Notes: generated by a model not told the origin, from the letters alone. Positions 24,752 through 36,562 are shown, numbered from the stretch's first letter. The stretch: DNA of 37,377 nt from Deltaproteobacteria bacterium (GCA_018262455.1 JAGSPR010000005.1:1-37377); one strand, 5' to 3'. Numbers and translations: made by a program.

Positions 24752-27415
24752 ATGACGACCAGCGATCACGACGAGCATCGGCGTCTCGACGAGGACACGC
24801 GCCGGATCCGGAACTGGCGGCGCTGGGGCCCCTATCTGCCCGACCGCCAGTGGGGCACGGTCCGCGAGGACTACTCCGAATGGGGCGCGTGCTGGGACCA
24901 CGTCTCGCATGATGACGCGCGCAGCCGCGTCTATCGCTGGGGCGAGGACGGGCTGCTCGGGATCTGCGATCGCCAGTGCCGGATCTGCTTCGGCCTGGTG
25001 CTGTGGAACGGCAAGGATTCGATCCTCAAGGAGCGCTTGTTCGGGCTCACGGGCTCCGAGGGCAATCACTCCGAGGACTGCAAGGAGCTCTACTACTTCC
25101 TCGACGCGACGCCGACCTCGTCGTACCTGAAGGCGCTCTACAAGTATCCCCAGGATGCGTTCCCCTACGCGCAGCTCGTCGACGAGGCGCGGCGCCGTAC
25201 CAAGCTCGATCCCGAGTTCGAGATCGAGGACACCGGCGTGTTCGATCGCGGATACTGGGACGTCACGGTCGAGTACGCCAAGGATAGTCCCGACGACATC
25301 CTGGTCAGGATCACCATCACCAACCGCGGCGCGAACGCGGCGACGCTGCACCTGCTGCCGCAGGTCTGGCTGCGCAACACGTGGTCGTGGGGTCGTCACG
25401 GCGAGGGCTATGACCCCAGGGGTTCGATCGATCGCATCGGCTCGGCGTCGGTGCGGGTCAGCCAGCCGACGCTCGGTCACTACCGGGTCGACTTCGATGG
25501 TCACCCCGAGCTGATCTTCACCGACAACGAGACGAATACCGAGAGGCTGTGGGGCGCGCCAGGTCCCCATCGCCACACCAAGGATGCGTTCCACCAGCGC
25601 GTCGTCGAGGGTGAGACCGGCGCGGTCAACCCGACGTTCACCGGGACCAAGTGCGCCGGGTGGTACCAGCTTGCAGTACCGGCCGGCGCATCCCGCGTGG
25701 TCAAGCTGCGGATGACGATGGAGGGCCACGAGGCCGAGAAGCCGTTCGCGCGGTTCGATGACATCTTCGCGCTCCGCATCGCGGAGGCGAACCACTATCA
25801 CGGCACCGTGCGTAACTCGCCGATGACGCCCGACGAGCGCCGGGTGGTCCGCCAGGCCGACGCCGGCCTCGTGTGGGCGCGCAAGTTCTACCACTACATC
25901 GTCGAGCACTGGTTGGAGGGTGATCCGTCGCAACCACCGCCGCCGGAGTCTCGCAAGCGCGGGCGCAACCGAGGCTGGGACAACTTGTGGGCACGCGATG
26001 TCATCTCGATGCCTGACGGGTGGGAGTACCCGTGGTTCGCCGCGTGGGACCTCGCGTTCCACTGCGTCGCCGGCGCGCGCTTCGATCCGGAGTTCGCGAA
26101 GCAGCAGCTGCTGTTGCTCAGTCGCGAGTGGTACATGCACCCGAACGGCCAGCTGCCGGCGTACGAGTTCGGATTTGGCGACGTCAACCCGCCCGTCCAT
26201 GCGTGGGCGGTGTGGCGCGTCTACCAGCTCTCGGCCGAGGCCGGCCACGGCAAGGACCGCGAGTTCCTCGAGCGAGCGTTCGACAAGTGCCTCATCAACT
26301 TCACCTGGTGGGTCAACCGCGAGGACGCCGAGGGTGACAACCTGTTCACCGGCGGCTTCCTCGGGCTCGATAACGTCGGCGTGTTCGATCGAGGCCAGCC
26401 GCTGCCGGGTGGCGGCACGCTCGTGCAGGCGGACGCGACCGCGTGGATGGCGTTCTACTGCACCACGATGATCGCGATCGCGGTCGAGCTCGCGAAGGAA
26501 GAGCCGCCGTACGCGGATCTCGCGCTCAAGTTCTTCGAGCACTTCGTGGCGATCGCGAAGGCGACCAACGAGCTCGGCGGCACCGGGCTGTGGTCCGAGC
26601 AAGATGGCTTCTACTACGACCAGATCCAGTCCCCGCGGGGGGCCGAGGCGCTGAAGATCCGCTCGATGGTCGGGCTCGTGCCGCTGTTCGCGGTGGCCTC
26701 GCTCGACGACGAGCACCTCCAGCAGCTGCCCAAGTTCCAGGAGCGGCTCGCGTGGTTCTTCGCGAACCGCCCGCAGCTGGCACGCTCGATCTCGGTCACG
26801 CTCGATGTCGACCACCAGCGGCGGCTGCTCGCGATCCCGAACAAGGAGCGCCTGCAGCGTGTGCTTGCCACGATGCTCGATGAGAACGAGCTGCTTTCGC
26901 CGCACGGGATCCGATCACTGTCGAAGGCGCATGGCGCGAATCCCTACGTGCTCGAGATCGATGGCGTCCGCTACGAGGTCGCGTATGCGCCCGCGGAGTC
27001 GACGACCAGCGCATTCGGTGGCAACTCGAACTGGCGCGGGCCGGTGTGGTTCCCGGTCAACTACCTGCTGATCGAGGCGCTCAAGCGCTACCACCACTTC
27101 TACGGCGACGACTTCACCGTCGAGTGTCCGACCGGATCCGGCAGGCACGCGACCCTCGTCGAGGTCGCCGAAGAGCTCGAGCGTCGCCTGGTCTCGTTGT
27201 TCTTACCGGACTCGACGGGCGCCAGGCCCTGCCACGGCACCGCCCGGCGCTACGCCGACGATCCGGCGTTTCGCGACCTCGTGCTGTTCTACGAGTACTT
27301 CAATGGCGACACCGGGCGCGGACTCGGCGCGAGCCACCAGACCGGCTGGACCGCGCTCGCGGCGAACATGATCGAGCGCGTCGCGGCGACGCGGATCGGG
27401 AAGCCAGGAATATGA
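24752..27415 (+). CDS. Glycoside hydrolase family 63 glucosidase-type enzyme
   Basis: An 887-residue cytoplasmic enzyme (no signal peptide). The N-terminal half is the beta-rich domain of GH63 ([49 protein letters not shown]). The C-terminal half is the (alpha/alpha)6 barrel. D433 in [12 protein letters not shown] is the expected general acid and E848 in [21 protein letters not shown] the expected base. [15 protein letters not shown] is another family signature. Bacterial relatives act on alpha-linked oligosaccharides or on mannosyl/glucosylglycerate; the substrate here is unknown. The stop overlaps the start of the debranching enzyme (ATGA), which points to alpha-glucan or compatible-solute breakdown. 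Confidence 0.92.
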   Translation: MTTSDHDEHRRLDEDTRRIRNWRRWGPYLPDRQWGTVREDYSEWGACWDHVSHDDARSRVYRWGEDGLLGICDRQCRICFGLVLWNGKDSILKERLFGLTGSEGNHSEDCKELYYFLDATPTSSYLKALYKYPQDAFPYAQLVDEARRRTKLDPEFEIEDTGVFDRGYWDVTVEYAKDSPDDILVRITITNRGANAATLHLLPQVWLRNTWSWGRHGEGYDPRGSIDRIGSASVRVSQPTLGHYRVDFDGHPELIFTDNETNTERLWGAPGPHRHTKDAFHQRVVEGETGAVNPTFTGTKCAGWYQLAVPAGASRVVKLRMTMEGHEAEKPFARFDDIFALRIAEANHYHGTVRNSPMTPDERRVVRQADAGLVWARKFYHYIVEHWLEGDPSQPPPPESRKRGRNRGWDNLWARDVISMPDGWEYPWFAAWDLAFHCVAGARFDPEFAKQQLLLLSREWYMHPNGQLPAYEFGFGDVNPPVHAWAVWRVYQLSAEAGHGKDREFLERAFDKCLINFTWWVNREDAEGDNLFTGGFLGLDNVGVFDRGQPLPGGGTLVQADATAWMAFYCTTMIAIAVELAKEEPPYADLALKFFEHFVAIAKATNELGGTGLWSEQDGFYYDQIQSPRGAEALKIRSMVGLVPLFAVASLDDEHLQQLPKFQERLAWFFANRPQLARSISVTLDVDHQRRLLAIPNKERLQRVLATMLDENELLSPHGIRSLSKAHGANPYVLEIDGVRYEVAYAPAESTTSAFGGNSNWRGPVWFPVNYLLIEALKRYHHFYGDDFTVECPTGSGRHATLVEVAEELERRLVSLFLPDSTGARPCHGTARRYADDPAFRDLVLFYEYFNGDTGRGLGASHQTGWTALAANMIERVAATRIGKPGI

Positions 27416-29286
27416 CCGAGTGGCTGGAGCCCGATGGCCTCGGTGGGTTCGCGATGGGGAGCTCCGATGGGGTCCGCACGCGGCGCTACCACGCGCTCCT
27501 GCTCGCGGCGACCTCCCCACCGGAAGGGCGGATGGTGCTCGTCGCCGACCTCGAGGTGTTCGTCGACACGGCCGCCGGCAGATTCGCGCTGTCATCGCAC
27601 CGTTATCGCGGTGGCTACGTCTATCCAGACGGCGCGAAGTACCTCGTGAAGTTCGAATATCATCCGTGGCCCCGCTGGGAGTGGACGCTGCCCGACCAGA
27701 CGCGGATCGCGTGCGAGCTGGTGGTCGGAGCCGGCGCGCCGCGCACCGCGCTGCGCTGGACCAAGCTCGCGGGCAGCCCGCGGGCGCTCCATGTCCAGCC
27801 GCTGCTGGCGCCGCGCGACTACCACTCGACCCACCACCAGAACACCGCCTTTCGCTTCGAGCCCGACGTCCGGGGTGATGTCGTCACCTGGCACCCGTAT
27901 CCAGGGGGCCCGGCGATCAGCGTGCTTGCCAACGCGGTCTATCAGCACTCCCCCGACTGGTATCGTGACTTCGAGCTGCGTGACGAAGCCGAGCGTGGGC
28001 TGTCGTGTCTCGAAGACGCAGCCTCGCCGGGCGTGTTCACGTTCGATCTCGGTGCGGGGCCCGCCGCCATGGTGCTCGGCACCGGCGGGCTCCCGCAAGG
28101 GCGCAACGCCGTCGACATCGTCGACCAGATGTTCACCGCCGAGGCGCAGCGCCGCCGACAGCTCGGCTCCCCGCTTGCGCGCGCGGCTGACGCCTATCTC
28201 GTGGCGCGTGGCACCGGCAGGACGATCATCGCCGGCTACCCTTGGTTTGCAGACTGGGGTCGCGACACCTTCATCTCGTTGCGCGGGCTGTGTCTGACGA
28301 CCGGCCGGCGCGACGACGCTCGCAAGATCCTGCTGCAGTGGGCGGGTGTCGTCTCCGAGGGCATGCTGCCCAACCGGTTCGACGAGCACAACGCGACCCC
28401 CGAGTACAACTCCGTCGACGCCGCGCTGTGGTTCGTGATCTCCGCCGGCGCGTTCCTCGCGAGCGAGAGTCCCGCCAACCAGGTCGCAATGCCTGATCGC
28501 GCGCGCATCGAAGCGGCGATCGCGGCGATCGTCGCGGGCTACCGCGCCGGGACGCGCCACAACATCCATGCCGACACCGACGGCCTGATCGCGTGTGGCG
28601 TGCCGGGCCTCCAGCTAACGTGGATGGACGCCAAGGTAGGTGACCACGTGATCACGCCGCGGATCGGTAAGCCGGTCGAGATCCAGGCGTTGTGGATCAA
28701 CGCCCTCGCGATCGCGGGCCACCAGGACGAGGCCCAGCGCGTCGCTGCGACCTTCGTGACCCGGTTCTGGGATGCCGAGCGCCAGCAGCTCCATGACGTG
28801 GTCGACTGCGATCACGTCGCCGGTGCCGTCGACCGGAGCTGCCGGCCGAACCAGATCTTCGCGGTCGGCGGCCTGCCGCTCGCCTTGGTCGAAGGCGTAC
28901 GCGCACGCGCCATCGTCGACGTGTTCGAGCGCGAGCTGTGGACTCCCGCCGGACCGCGCTCGCTCGCGCCCAGCGACGATCGCTACCAGGGCCGTTACGT
29001 GGGGTCTCCGCAGGAGCGCGACGGTTGCTATCACAATGGCCCGGTGTGGCCATGGCTCGCGGGTGCGTTCGTCGAAGCGTGGGTGCGGGTACGCGGTGGG
29101 ACCAGCGATGCCAAGCGCGAGGCGCGCAAGCGCTTCATCGATCCGCTGCTGGGCCGGCTCGAGATCGCCGGGCTGGGCCATCTCTCCGAGATCTGTGACG
29201 GCGACGCCCCCCACCGGCCGGTCGGCTGCCCGTTCCAGGCGTGGTCCGTGGCCGAGCTGCTACGGATGGACGCGTTCGTGGGCTGA
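27412..29286 (+). CDS. Glycogen debranching enzyme (amylo-alpha-1,6-glucosidase type)
   Basis: A 624-residue enzyme. Residues 1-190 or so are the bacterial/archaeal GDE N-terminal domain (EPDGLGGFAMGSSDGVRTRRYHALLLAAT). The rest is an (alpha/alpha)6 barrel with WFADWGRDTFISLRGL (278-293), FDEHNATPEYNSVDAALWF, LTWMDAKVGDHVITPRIGKPVEIQALW split over two motifs, and HNGPVWPWLAGAF. These hold the acidic catalytic residues of the family. It removes alpha-1,6-linked glucose branches from glycogen or similar glucans. ATG 27412 overlaps the GH63 stop by 4 bases; the frame is open upstream but overlaps GH63 coding sequence. No GlgX- or GlgB-like gene is nearby. Confidence 0.93.
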   Translation: MTEWLEPDGLGGFAMGSSDGVRTRRYHALLLAATSPPEGRMVLVADLEVFVDTAAGRFALSSHRYRGGYVYPDGAKYLVKFEYHPWPRWEWTLPDQTRIACELVVGAGAPRTALRWTKLAGSPRALHVQPLLAPRDYHSTHHQNTAFRFEPDVRGDVVTWHPYPGGPAISVLANAVYQHSPDWYRDFELRDEAERGLSCLEDAASPGVFTFDLGAGPAAMVLGTGGLPQGRNAVDIVDQMFTAEAQRRRQLGSPLARAADAYLVARGTGRTIIAGYPWFADWGRDTFISLRGLCLTTGRRDDARKILLQWAGVVSEGMLPNRFDEHNATPEYNSVDAALWFVISAGAFLASESPANQVAMPDRARIEAAIAAIVAGYRAGTRHNIHADTDGLIACGVPGLQLTWMDAKVGDHVITPRIGKPVEIQALWINALAIAGHQDEAQRVAATFVTRFWDAERQQLHDVVDCDHVAGAVDRSCRPNQIFAVGGLPLALVEGVRARAIVDVFERELWTPAGPRSLAPSDDRYQGRYVGSPQERDGCYHNGPVWPWLAGAFVEAWVRVRGGTSDAKREARKRFIDPLLGRLEIAGLGHLSEICDGDAPHRPVGCPFQAWSVAELLRMDAFVG

Positions 29287-29316
29287 TGGGATAGTCCGCG
29301 CCACGAGAGGCGGACG

Positions 29317-31449
29317 ATGACCATGAGGCTACGTAACTCGTTCACGGTGCTGGCAATCGCGGCGTGCTCCAGCCAGGGCACCCAGGCGACGACGCCGCCC
29401 CCCGGTCCCTCTGCGGTCTTGTCCTCGGGAAGTGGTGCGCCGACAAGCCCCACCGGCAGCGCGGCCGCCACCACGCCAGCGCCGGGCGCGCCCGGTGTGA
29501 AGGTCACGCTGGCCGACGTCGGGCTCGAAGCGTCGTCGCTCGATCGTAGCGCCGACCCGTGCGTCGACTTCTATCAGTTCGCCTGCGGCGGCTGGCTACA
29601 GAACAACCAGATCCCCCCGGACCGCGCGCGCTGGGCGCGGTTCAGCGAGATCGACGAGAAGAACAAGCTCGCGATCAAGAACCTGCTCGAGGAGGCGGCG
29701 AAGGGGATCGGGGCCGACGCATCGACGAAGAAGCTCGGCGACTTCTACGCCTCGTGCATGGACGAGGGCGGGATCCAGAAGGCCGGCACGACGCCGATCA
29801 AGGCGCTGCTCGCCCGGACCACGAAGGTGAATGACGCCCGGAGCTGGCTGGCCGTGGTTGGCGATCTCCACAAGATCGGCGAGTGGGTGGTGTGGCAGGA
29901 CCACGTCGCGGCTGATCTGAAGGACTCGACGGCGAACATCACCTACCTCGACGCCGCGGGCCTCGGGCTGCCCGATCGGGACTACTACCTGAAGCCTGAC
30001 TTCAAGGACAAGGTCGACGCGTACAAGGTGCACGTCGCGAAGATGCTGGTGCTCGCGGGTACTCCCCAGGCCCAGAGCGATGCCGCCGCGGCAAACGTGC
30101 TCGCGATCGAGCTCGAGCTCGCGAAGCTCACGAAGACCGCCGTCGAGCAGCGCGATGTCCAGGCCAGCTACAATCTCACCGACGCGAAGACACTCGGCAA
30201 GCAGGTGAAGTCGGTCGACTGGAAGGCGTACTGGAAGACGCTTGGCACCGAGCCGAGCAAGAGGCTCGTCGTCGGCACTCCGACGTTCTTCGCACAGCTC
30301 GATGCGGTGCGCGCGAAGTTTCCGTTCCCCCAGTGGGCCAACTACTTCACGTTCCATCTGGTGTCGGGGTCGGCGTTCGCGCTCGGCAAGCCGTTCGACG
30401 ACGAGGCCTTCGAGCTGACCAAGGTCCTGACCGGCGTCGAGCGGCAGAAGGAGCGCAGCAAGCGGTGCGTCGATGCGACGGAGAGCGGGCTCGGAGAGCT
30501 GCTCGGCCAGCAGTACGCTGCGAAGTACTTCCCGGCGACCAGCAAGCAGACCGCGACGATGCTCGTCGACTCGATCATCAAGGTGATGGGCGAGGAGCTC
30601 GGCAAGCTCGACTGGATGGCGGATGCGACCAAGCAGGTCGCGCAGGGTAAGCTCGCGAAGATCGTGCGGATGGTCGGCTATCCCGACCGCTGGCGGACCT
30701 ACGACTTCGACGTCCGACGTGCCGACTTCGGCGGCAATGTGCTGCGCGCCGCGGCCTTCGAGACCCATCGAAACCTCGCCAAGGCAGGCAAGCCGGTCGA
30801 TCGCACCGAGTGGCAGATGAACTCGTACACCGTCAACGCCTACTACGAGCCCACCGCGAACAACACCGCGCTCCCCGCCGGCATCCTGCAGCCGCCGTTC
30901 TTCGGCCAGGATCGTTCGGTCGCGGCGAACCTCGGCGGCATCGGCATGGTGATCGGGCACGAGCTCACGCACGGGTTCGACGATCAGGGCGCGCAGTTCG
31001 ACGGCGACGGCAACCTCAAGAACTGGTGGCAGAAGGACGACGAGAAGAAGTTCGCCGACAAGGAGACCTGCGTCGCGGACATGTACTCCTCGTTCGAGGT
31101 GTTGCCGAAGCAGCTCATCCAGGGCCGGCTCACGCTCGGCGAGAACACCGCCGACCTCGGCGGCGTGAAGATGGCGTTCAAGGCGTATCGCGCGCTGCGC
31201 CACGATGCCGCAAAGGTCTACGTCGCGGATGGCTTCGACGAAGACCAGCAGTTCTTCCTCGCGGTCGGCCAGGCGTGGTGCTCCAAGGACCGTCCGGCCG
31301 AGGTCCAGCGCCGGCTCACCGTCGATCCCCACAGCCCTCCGAAGTTTCGCGTCTACGGGGCACTTCGCAACCTTCCGGACTTCGCCGAGGCCTTCCACTG
31401 CGCGCCGGGAACGCCGATGCGTCCGGCCCAGACCTGCTCGGTATGGTGA
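29317..31449 (+). CDS. M13 family zinc metallopeptidase lipoprotein (PepO/neprilysin-like)
   Basis: A 710-residue protein. The N-terminus has a lipobox (LAIAACSS), then a Ser/Thr/Pro/Ala-rich tether to about residue 60. The M13 N-terminal domain begins with DPCVDFYQFACGGWL. The zinc site is HELTH (H548, E549, H552) followed by GFDDQGAQFDGDGN, and the third ligand is E609 in GENTADLGG. The C-terminal VDPHSPPKFRVYGALRN and CSVW ending are also typical. It is predicted to degrade small peptides in the periplasm or at the outer membrane. GAGAGG precedes the ATG. The next gene, another peptidase, follows after 5 bases. Confidence 0.95.
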   Translation: MTMRLRNSFTVLAIAACSSQGTQATTPPPGPSAVLSSGSGAPTSPTGSAAATTPAPGAPGVKVTLADVGLEASSLDRSADPCVDFYQFACGGWLQNNQIPPDRARWARFSEIDEKNKLAIKNLLEEAAKGIGADASTKKLGDFYASCMDEGGIQKAGTTPIKALLARTTKVNDARSWLAVVGDLHKIGEWVVWQDHVAADLKDSTANITYLDAAGLGLPDRDYYLKPDFKDKVDAYKVHVAKMLVLAGTPQAQSDAAAANVLAIELELAKLTKTAVEQRDVQASYNLTDAKTLGKQVKSVDWKAYWKTLGTEPSKRLVVGTPTFFAQLDAVRAKFPFPQWANYFTFHLVSGSAFALGKPFDDEAFELTKVLTGVERQKERSKRCVDATESGLGELLGQQYAAKYFPATSKQTATMLVDSIIKVMGEELGKLDWMADATKQVAQGKLAKIVRMVGYPDRWRTYDFDVRRADFGGNVLRAAAFETHRNLAKAGKPVDRTEWQMNSYTVNAYYEPTANNTALPAGILQPPFFGQDRSVAANLGGIGMVIGHELTHGFDDQGAQFDGDGNLKNWWQKDDEKKFADKETCVADMYSSFEVLPKQLIQGRLTLGENTADLGGVKMAFKAYRALRHDAAKVYVADGFDEDQQFFLAVGQAWCSKDRPAEVQRRLTVDPHSPPKFRVYGALRNLPDFAEAFHCAPGTPMRPAQTCSVW

Positions 31450-31454
31450 ATCAC

Positions 31455-33563
<2,109 letters not shown>

Positions 33564-33590
33564 CTGCGTTCGTTCGCGCGTGCCACCCGA

Positions 33591-34889
33591 TCAGTACGCG
33601 TACCCCAAGACTACCGAGATCAACTTGATCGAATCGCTGGCGCCGTTGGCACCGGCGGTCCCGTCATTCTTGAACGTCCAGCTGTAGCGGGTCAGCGACG
33701 CCTCGACGCGCCCCCCGAGCTTGCCGAAGCTCGCGGTCGTGCCCAGCGCGGCGCGTAGGCCGTTCGCGGTCGCGCCCTGGCTGAACCGGGTCTCGAGCGC
33801 GCCGCCCGACAGCACGATCCGGTTCTCGGCGGAGAAGTACGGTTCGACCTTGCCGATGAGGAGCGAGCCGCGGCCACCGATCCGGATCGCGTCGTAGGTG
33901 GCATCGGGGACCAGCTCGACATCGGTGCTCATGCCCGAGAACGAGTACTCGTCTCGCACGTAGCCGATGCTGGCCTCTACCGTCGCCGACCCTCCCAGCG
34001 TCCAGCGCTGGCGCAGGCTGGACTCGAACGAGCGCCAGTAGGTGCTCGCCGAGGTGGGGGTCTCCACGCCGTTCAGGTCCTTCTTCACCACCCCCTGCGA
34101 GTTGAGGTGGTGCTGATAGCGCACCATGATCGCGAGGCCGTGCAGTGCATGGATGCCGGCCAGCGTGCCAGGCCAGATCTCGATCACGGGACCTGCGATC
34201 ATCTGGCCGGCCTCGGTCTCGGGCTGGAGCTTCGGATCGTTCGCATCCGAGCCCTCGTACTGGAACTTGCGAAACCCGACGGTGAATGCCGCGGACAACG
34301 CGATGATGCTGCCGGCGCGCGGGGTGGGGTGGCCGACCTGGTGGATCGCCGGCCCGGTGCTCGGACCCGGACCCTGGTCCTTGACCGGTGGCGGCTCGGC
34401 GGCCCGGGCCCCGCCCTCGAGAGAGATCTCGTCGCCGGCGACGACATCGACCGGCTGCGCGTAGAGCTGCTTGCCGTTGAGGGTGATCACGACGGCGTGG
34501 ATGCCAGCGTCGACCTCGAGCTCGACGGGAGCCTTCCCCTTGTCCTCGTCGTCGACGGTCACCGAGGCACCGCGCGGGCCGGTGACGGTGATCTTGCCGA
34601 GCGCGGCGACGAGCTTGTAGGACTTCTTGAGGTTCTTGTCCCGCTTGCTGATGACGAAGGTCTCGACGATCGGCTTGTGACCGGCGAGATCGTTGATCAG
34701 CGTGGTGTCCCCGACCTCGGCGTCGATCGAGCACGGCGTCGTGCACAGCGCGCCATCCTCGACCGCGTTCAGATAGACCTGGGCACCCGCAGGCGTGGTC
34801 TCGATCTGCACCTTCTTCTTGGGGCCGGCGACCGCCGAGGTGGCGGCGGCTGCCACCAGGATGGTGGCGAACAGGACAGGGCGGCCCAT
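33591..34889 (-). CDS. Exported PEGA-domain / beta-barrel protein
   Basis: A 432-residue protein with signal peptide MGRPVLFATILVAAAATSAVA. Two PEGA-like units follow: KVQIETTPAGAQVYLN (27-41, with a Cys pair at 49 and 53) and GKITVTGPRGASVTVDDEDKG with VDAGIHAVVITLNGK. After a Pro-rich linker (about 170-200), residues 205-432 alternate as in an outer-membrane barrel and end in the aromatic YAY. PEGA domains are thought to bind surface polysaccharide or peptidoglycan. ATG 34889 begins the signal peptide. TATCAT (34898-34903) is a possible -10 eight bases away. It converges with the M3 gene. Confidence 0.82.
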   Translation of the reverse strand: MGRPVLFATILVAAAATSAVAGPKKKVQIETTPAGAQVYLNAVEDGALCTTPCSIDAEVGDTTLINDLAGHKPIVETFVISKRDKNLKKSYKLVAALGKITVTGPRGASVTVDDEDKGKAPVELEVDAGIHAVVITLNGKQLYAQPVDVVAGDEISLEGGARAAEPPPVKDQGPGPSTGPAIHQVGHPTPRAGSIIALSAAFTVGFRKFQYEGSDANDPKLQPETEAGQMIAGPVIEIWPGTLAGIHALHGLAIMVRYQHHLNSQGVVKKDLNGVETPTSASTYWRSFESSLRQRWTLGGSATVEASIGYVRDEYSFSGMSTDVELVPDATYDAIRIGGRGSLLIGKVEPYFSAENRIVLSGGALETRFSQGATANGLRAALGTTASFGKLGGRVEASLTRYSWTFKNDGTAGANGASDSIKLISVVLGYAY

Positions 34890-34897
34890 GGCCCTGG

Positions 34898-34905
34898 ATG
34901 ATAAC
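34898..34905. promoter_or_regulatory. Possible bidirectional -10 element
   Basis: TATCAT on the minus strand (34898-34903) and GATAAC on the plus strand (34900-34905) overlap. The first matches 5 of 6 and the second 4 of 6 of the -10 consensus. The minus-strand -35 position (34921-34926, TGGGCA) also matches 4 of 6. Together they could serve the divergent PEGA and membrane-protein genes. Confidence 0.4.
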
Positions 34906-34907
34906 GC

Positions 34908-34925
34908 GGGCACCCCGGGGTGCCC
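34908..34925. promoter_or_regulatory. Perfect 18-base palindrome, candidate operator
   Basis: GGGCACCCCGGGGTGCCC is a perfect inverted repeat with no spacer. It sits in the 43-base gap between two divergent start codons, between the putative -10 and -35 of the minus-strand gene and at the predicted plus-strand transcription start. This is the usual place for a dimeric repressor site. In RNA it could also form a tight hairpin, though with no loop. Confidence 0.6.
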
Positions 34926-34932
34926 ACATCGT

Positions 34933-35904
34933 ATGCTGCCAGGTGTGCTTTCGCCCGGAAGGCGGCCGTGGTGGCTCGCCGTGCTGCGGCTCACCGGCCT
35001 GCTCGCAGTGCTGGGGCTGGCCACCAGTCGCCTGGGGCTGGTCGCCCACGAGCTCGTGGGTCACGGCGGCTTCGCGGTAGCCAGCGGCGGGGAGGTGACG
35101 GAGGTCCGGCTGTTCTGGTTCGCCGGCGGCTGGATCCGCTACGAGCTGGCTGATCCGACCGCGGTGGCGCTGCTGGCGATCTCGCTTGGCGGGATCGTGG
35201 TCGAGACGGTGATCGGCGGCGGGCTATGGTTCGGGCTCTCGCGTCGAGACAGCCTGGCCGCTCGGATCACCCGGGCCATCGGGGCGGCGCTCGTGATCCA
35301 CGCGGGTTGGTACTTCGCGACCGGGAGCTGGCATGGCTATGGCGACGGCGTGATCGTCCACCGTGCGCTCGGTGATGGCCGCTACCCGGTCGCGATCGTC
35401 GTGGGCGCCGGCGCGTGCGGTGTCGCGTACGTCGCCGCGCGGCTCGTGCTCGGCGCCCTGGCGGCGGAGGTGCCGGGCGGCCGCGGAGCTCGCGTTGCGG
35501 GGCTGACGATCGCGATGGCGATCGCTGGCGTGCTGCAGATCGGGCTCGCGCTCGGCGAGGTCCAGGCGCGCGGCGATTCGACGTATGGGGCGATCATGAC
35601 GCCCGATAGCGATCGCGTCATCGCCCGCGAGCTGCGCGAATGGCAGCGCGAGCAAGCGCGCCGCGGCATGCAGCTCACCGACGCAGCTCGCGAGGCGCGG
35701 GCTCGCGAGCTCGCCTTGCGCCATCGGGAGCTGCCGTTCGCGCCGGTGCTCGGGGTGCTGCTGGTCGCAGCGGTCGTGCTCGGAGCGAGCCGCTCGCGTG
35801 GGCCTGCACCCGACACGCTGTCGCGGCGCTTCATCGCGATCGCGGCCGCGCTCGCCGTCGGATCGATCGCTGCCGTGATCGCGCTCGACGCCGCGTTCCT
35901 GTGA
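34933..35904 (+). CDS. Polytopic membrane protein with HELVGH motif
   Basis: A 323-residue protein with about six hydrophobic segments (about 15-37, 70-95, 110-130, 143-168, 178-198, 258-278 and 290-315, some uncertain). At the end of the first segment is LVAHELVGHGGF with H39, E40 and H44. This resembles zinc-metalloprotease motifs of site-2 type proteases (HExxH), but with three residues between Glu and the second His. A charged cytoplasmic or periplasmic helix (about 215-255, ELREWQREQARRGMQ) lies between segments. I do not recognise the family. ATG 34933 follows GGGGTG. It diverges from the PEGA gene over the palindrome. Zinc binding is possible but unproved. Confidence 0.7.
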   Translation: MLPGVLSPGRRPWWLAVLRLTGLLAVLGLATSRLGLVAHELVGHGGFAVASGGEVTEVRLFWFAGGWIRYELADPTAVALLAISLGGIVVETVIGGGLWFGLSRRDSLAARITRAIGAALVIHAGWYFATGSWHGYGDGVIVHRALGDGRYPVAIVVGAGACGVAYVAARLVLGALAAEVPGGRGARVAGLTIAMAIAGVLQIGLALGEVQARGDSTYGAIMTPDSDRVIARELREWQREQARRGMQLTDAAREARARELALRHRELPFAPVLGVLLVAAVVLGASRSRGPAPDTLSRRFIAIAAALAVGSIAAVIALDAAFL

Positions 35905-35980
35905 AATCCGCCGGCGATTGTCAACCATCGACGTGCGATGATCGCGAACGTGGACCGCGAGCAAATCGTTCGATCGTAAC

Positions 35981-36001
35981 GAGACGTCTCCTGTGCATAA
36001 T
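35981..36001 (+). promoter_or_regulatory. 10-base palindrome next to a -10-like box
   Basis: GAGACGTCTC (35981-35990) is a perfect palindrome. CATAAT (35996-36001) matches the -10 consensus at 5 of 6 and stands 11 bases before ATG 36013, which has no ribosome site. TCGTT and AACGA flank CGATCGT just upstream. No good -35 is seen. Possible promoter with operator for the SUKH gene. Confidence 0.35.
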
Positions 36002-36012
36002 CGTGCAGCGCC

Positions 36013-36546
36013 ATGATGTCCGACCCCATCGAGCTCGTCGAACGCGTTCGCCGTCGCCTGACCGAACACGAGAACCCGTTCCAGATCGCTGGACCTGTCC
36101 CCGAGGCCGCGATCTCGGCAGCCGAGGCAGCGCTCGGCGTGACGTTCCCACCGTCGTATCGCGCCTTCTTGCGCACCTTCGGCAAGATCGCCATCCCTCC
36201 GCACCTCGGCATCGTCCACGACTTCGTCGGCGTAGCGGAGCCGAGCCCTCCGGCGCCGGACGGCAGTAACGCCGGTAACGGTGGCCACGATGTGGTCGGG
36301 CGCACGCTTTCGGCCCGGGTCGAGCGCAAGCTGGGCGACCACCTCATCGTGGTCGCGATGGGCGCCCAGTTTCAGGAGTGGTTCTGCCTCGACATCAGCC
36401 GCCCGACCGCGAGCGGCGAGTACCCGATCCTGATGTTCGATGCCCGCGACAATGCGCTCGACCAGCAGTTCTACGAGGACTTTGGCCAGATGTTTCAAGA
36501 AGTCATGGGCTTCGTCGCGGACAGCCTCGAGCACCCGCTCGACTAG
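36013..36546 (+). CDS. SMI1/KNR4 (SUKH) family protein
   Basis: A 177-residue soluble protein. The N-terminal AISAAEAALGVTFPPSYRAFLRTFG (about 33-57) is the core of the SUKH fold, and the length is normal for a single domain. Residues 75-92 (EPSPPAPDGSNAGNGGHD) are a loop with little order. SUKH proteins are often immunity proteins against polymorphic toxins, but many serve other roles. No toxin gene is seen on either side, though the right-hand neighbourhood is cut. ATG 36013 and ATG 36016 are both possible. Confidence 0.85.
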   Translation: MMSDPIELVERVRRRLTEHENPFQIAGPVPEAAISAAEAALGVTFPPSYRAFLRTFGKIAIPPHLGIVHDFVGVAEPSPPAPDGSNAGNGGHDVVGRTLSARVERKLGDHLIVVAMGAQFQEWFCLDISRPTASGEYPILMFDARDNALDQQFYEDFGQMFQEVMGFVADSLEHPLD

Positions 36547-36562
36547 ATCCCGTGACGCCCCC

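Noticed and set aside
24236..26905. Minus-strand open frame of nearly 890 codons opposite the GH63 gene
   Set aside because: It runs across two genes, has no domain I recognise, and the GH63 motifs on the plus strand are clear.
36013..36546. An anti-phage or toxin-immunity island around the SUKH gene
   Set aside because: Neighbours are a membrane protein and an amidohydrolase; no toxin, nuclease or defence gene is in the window.
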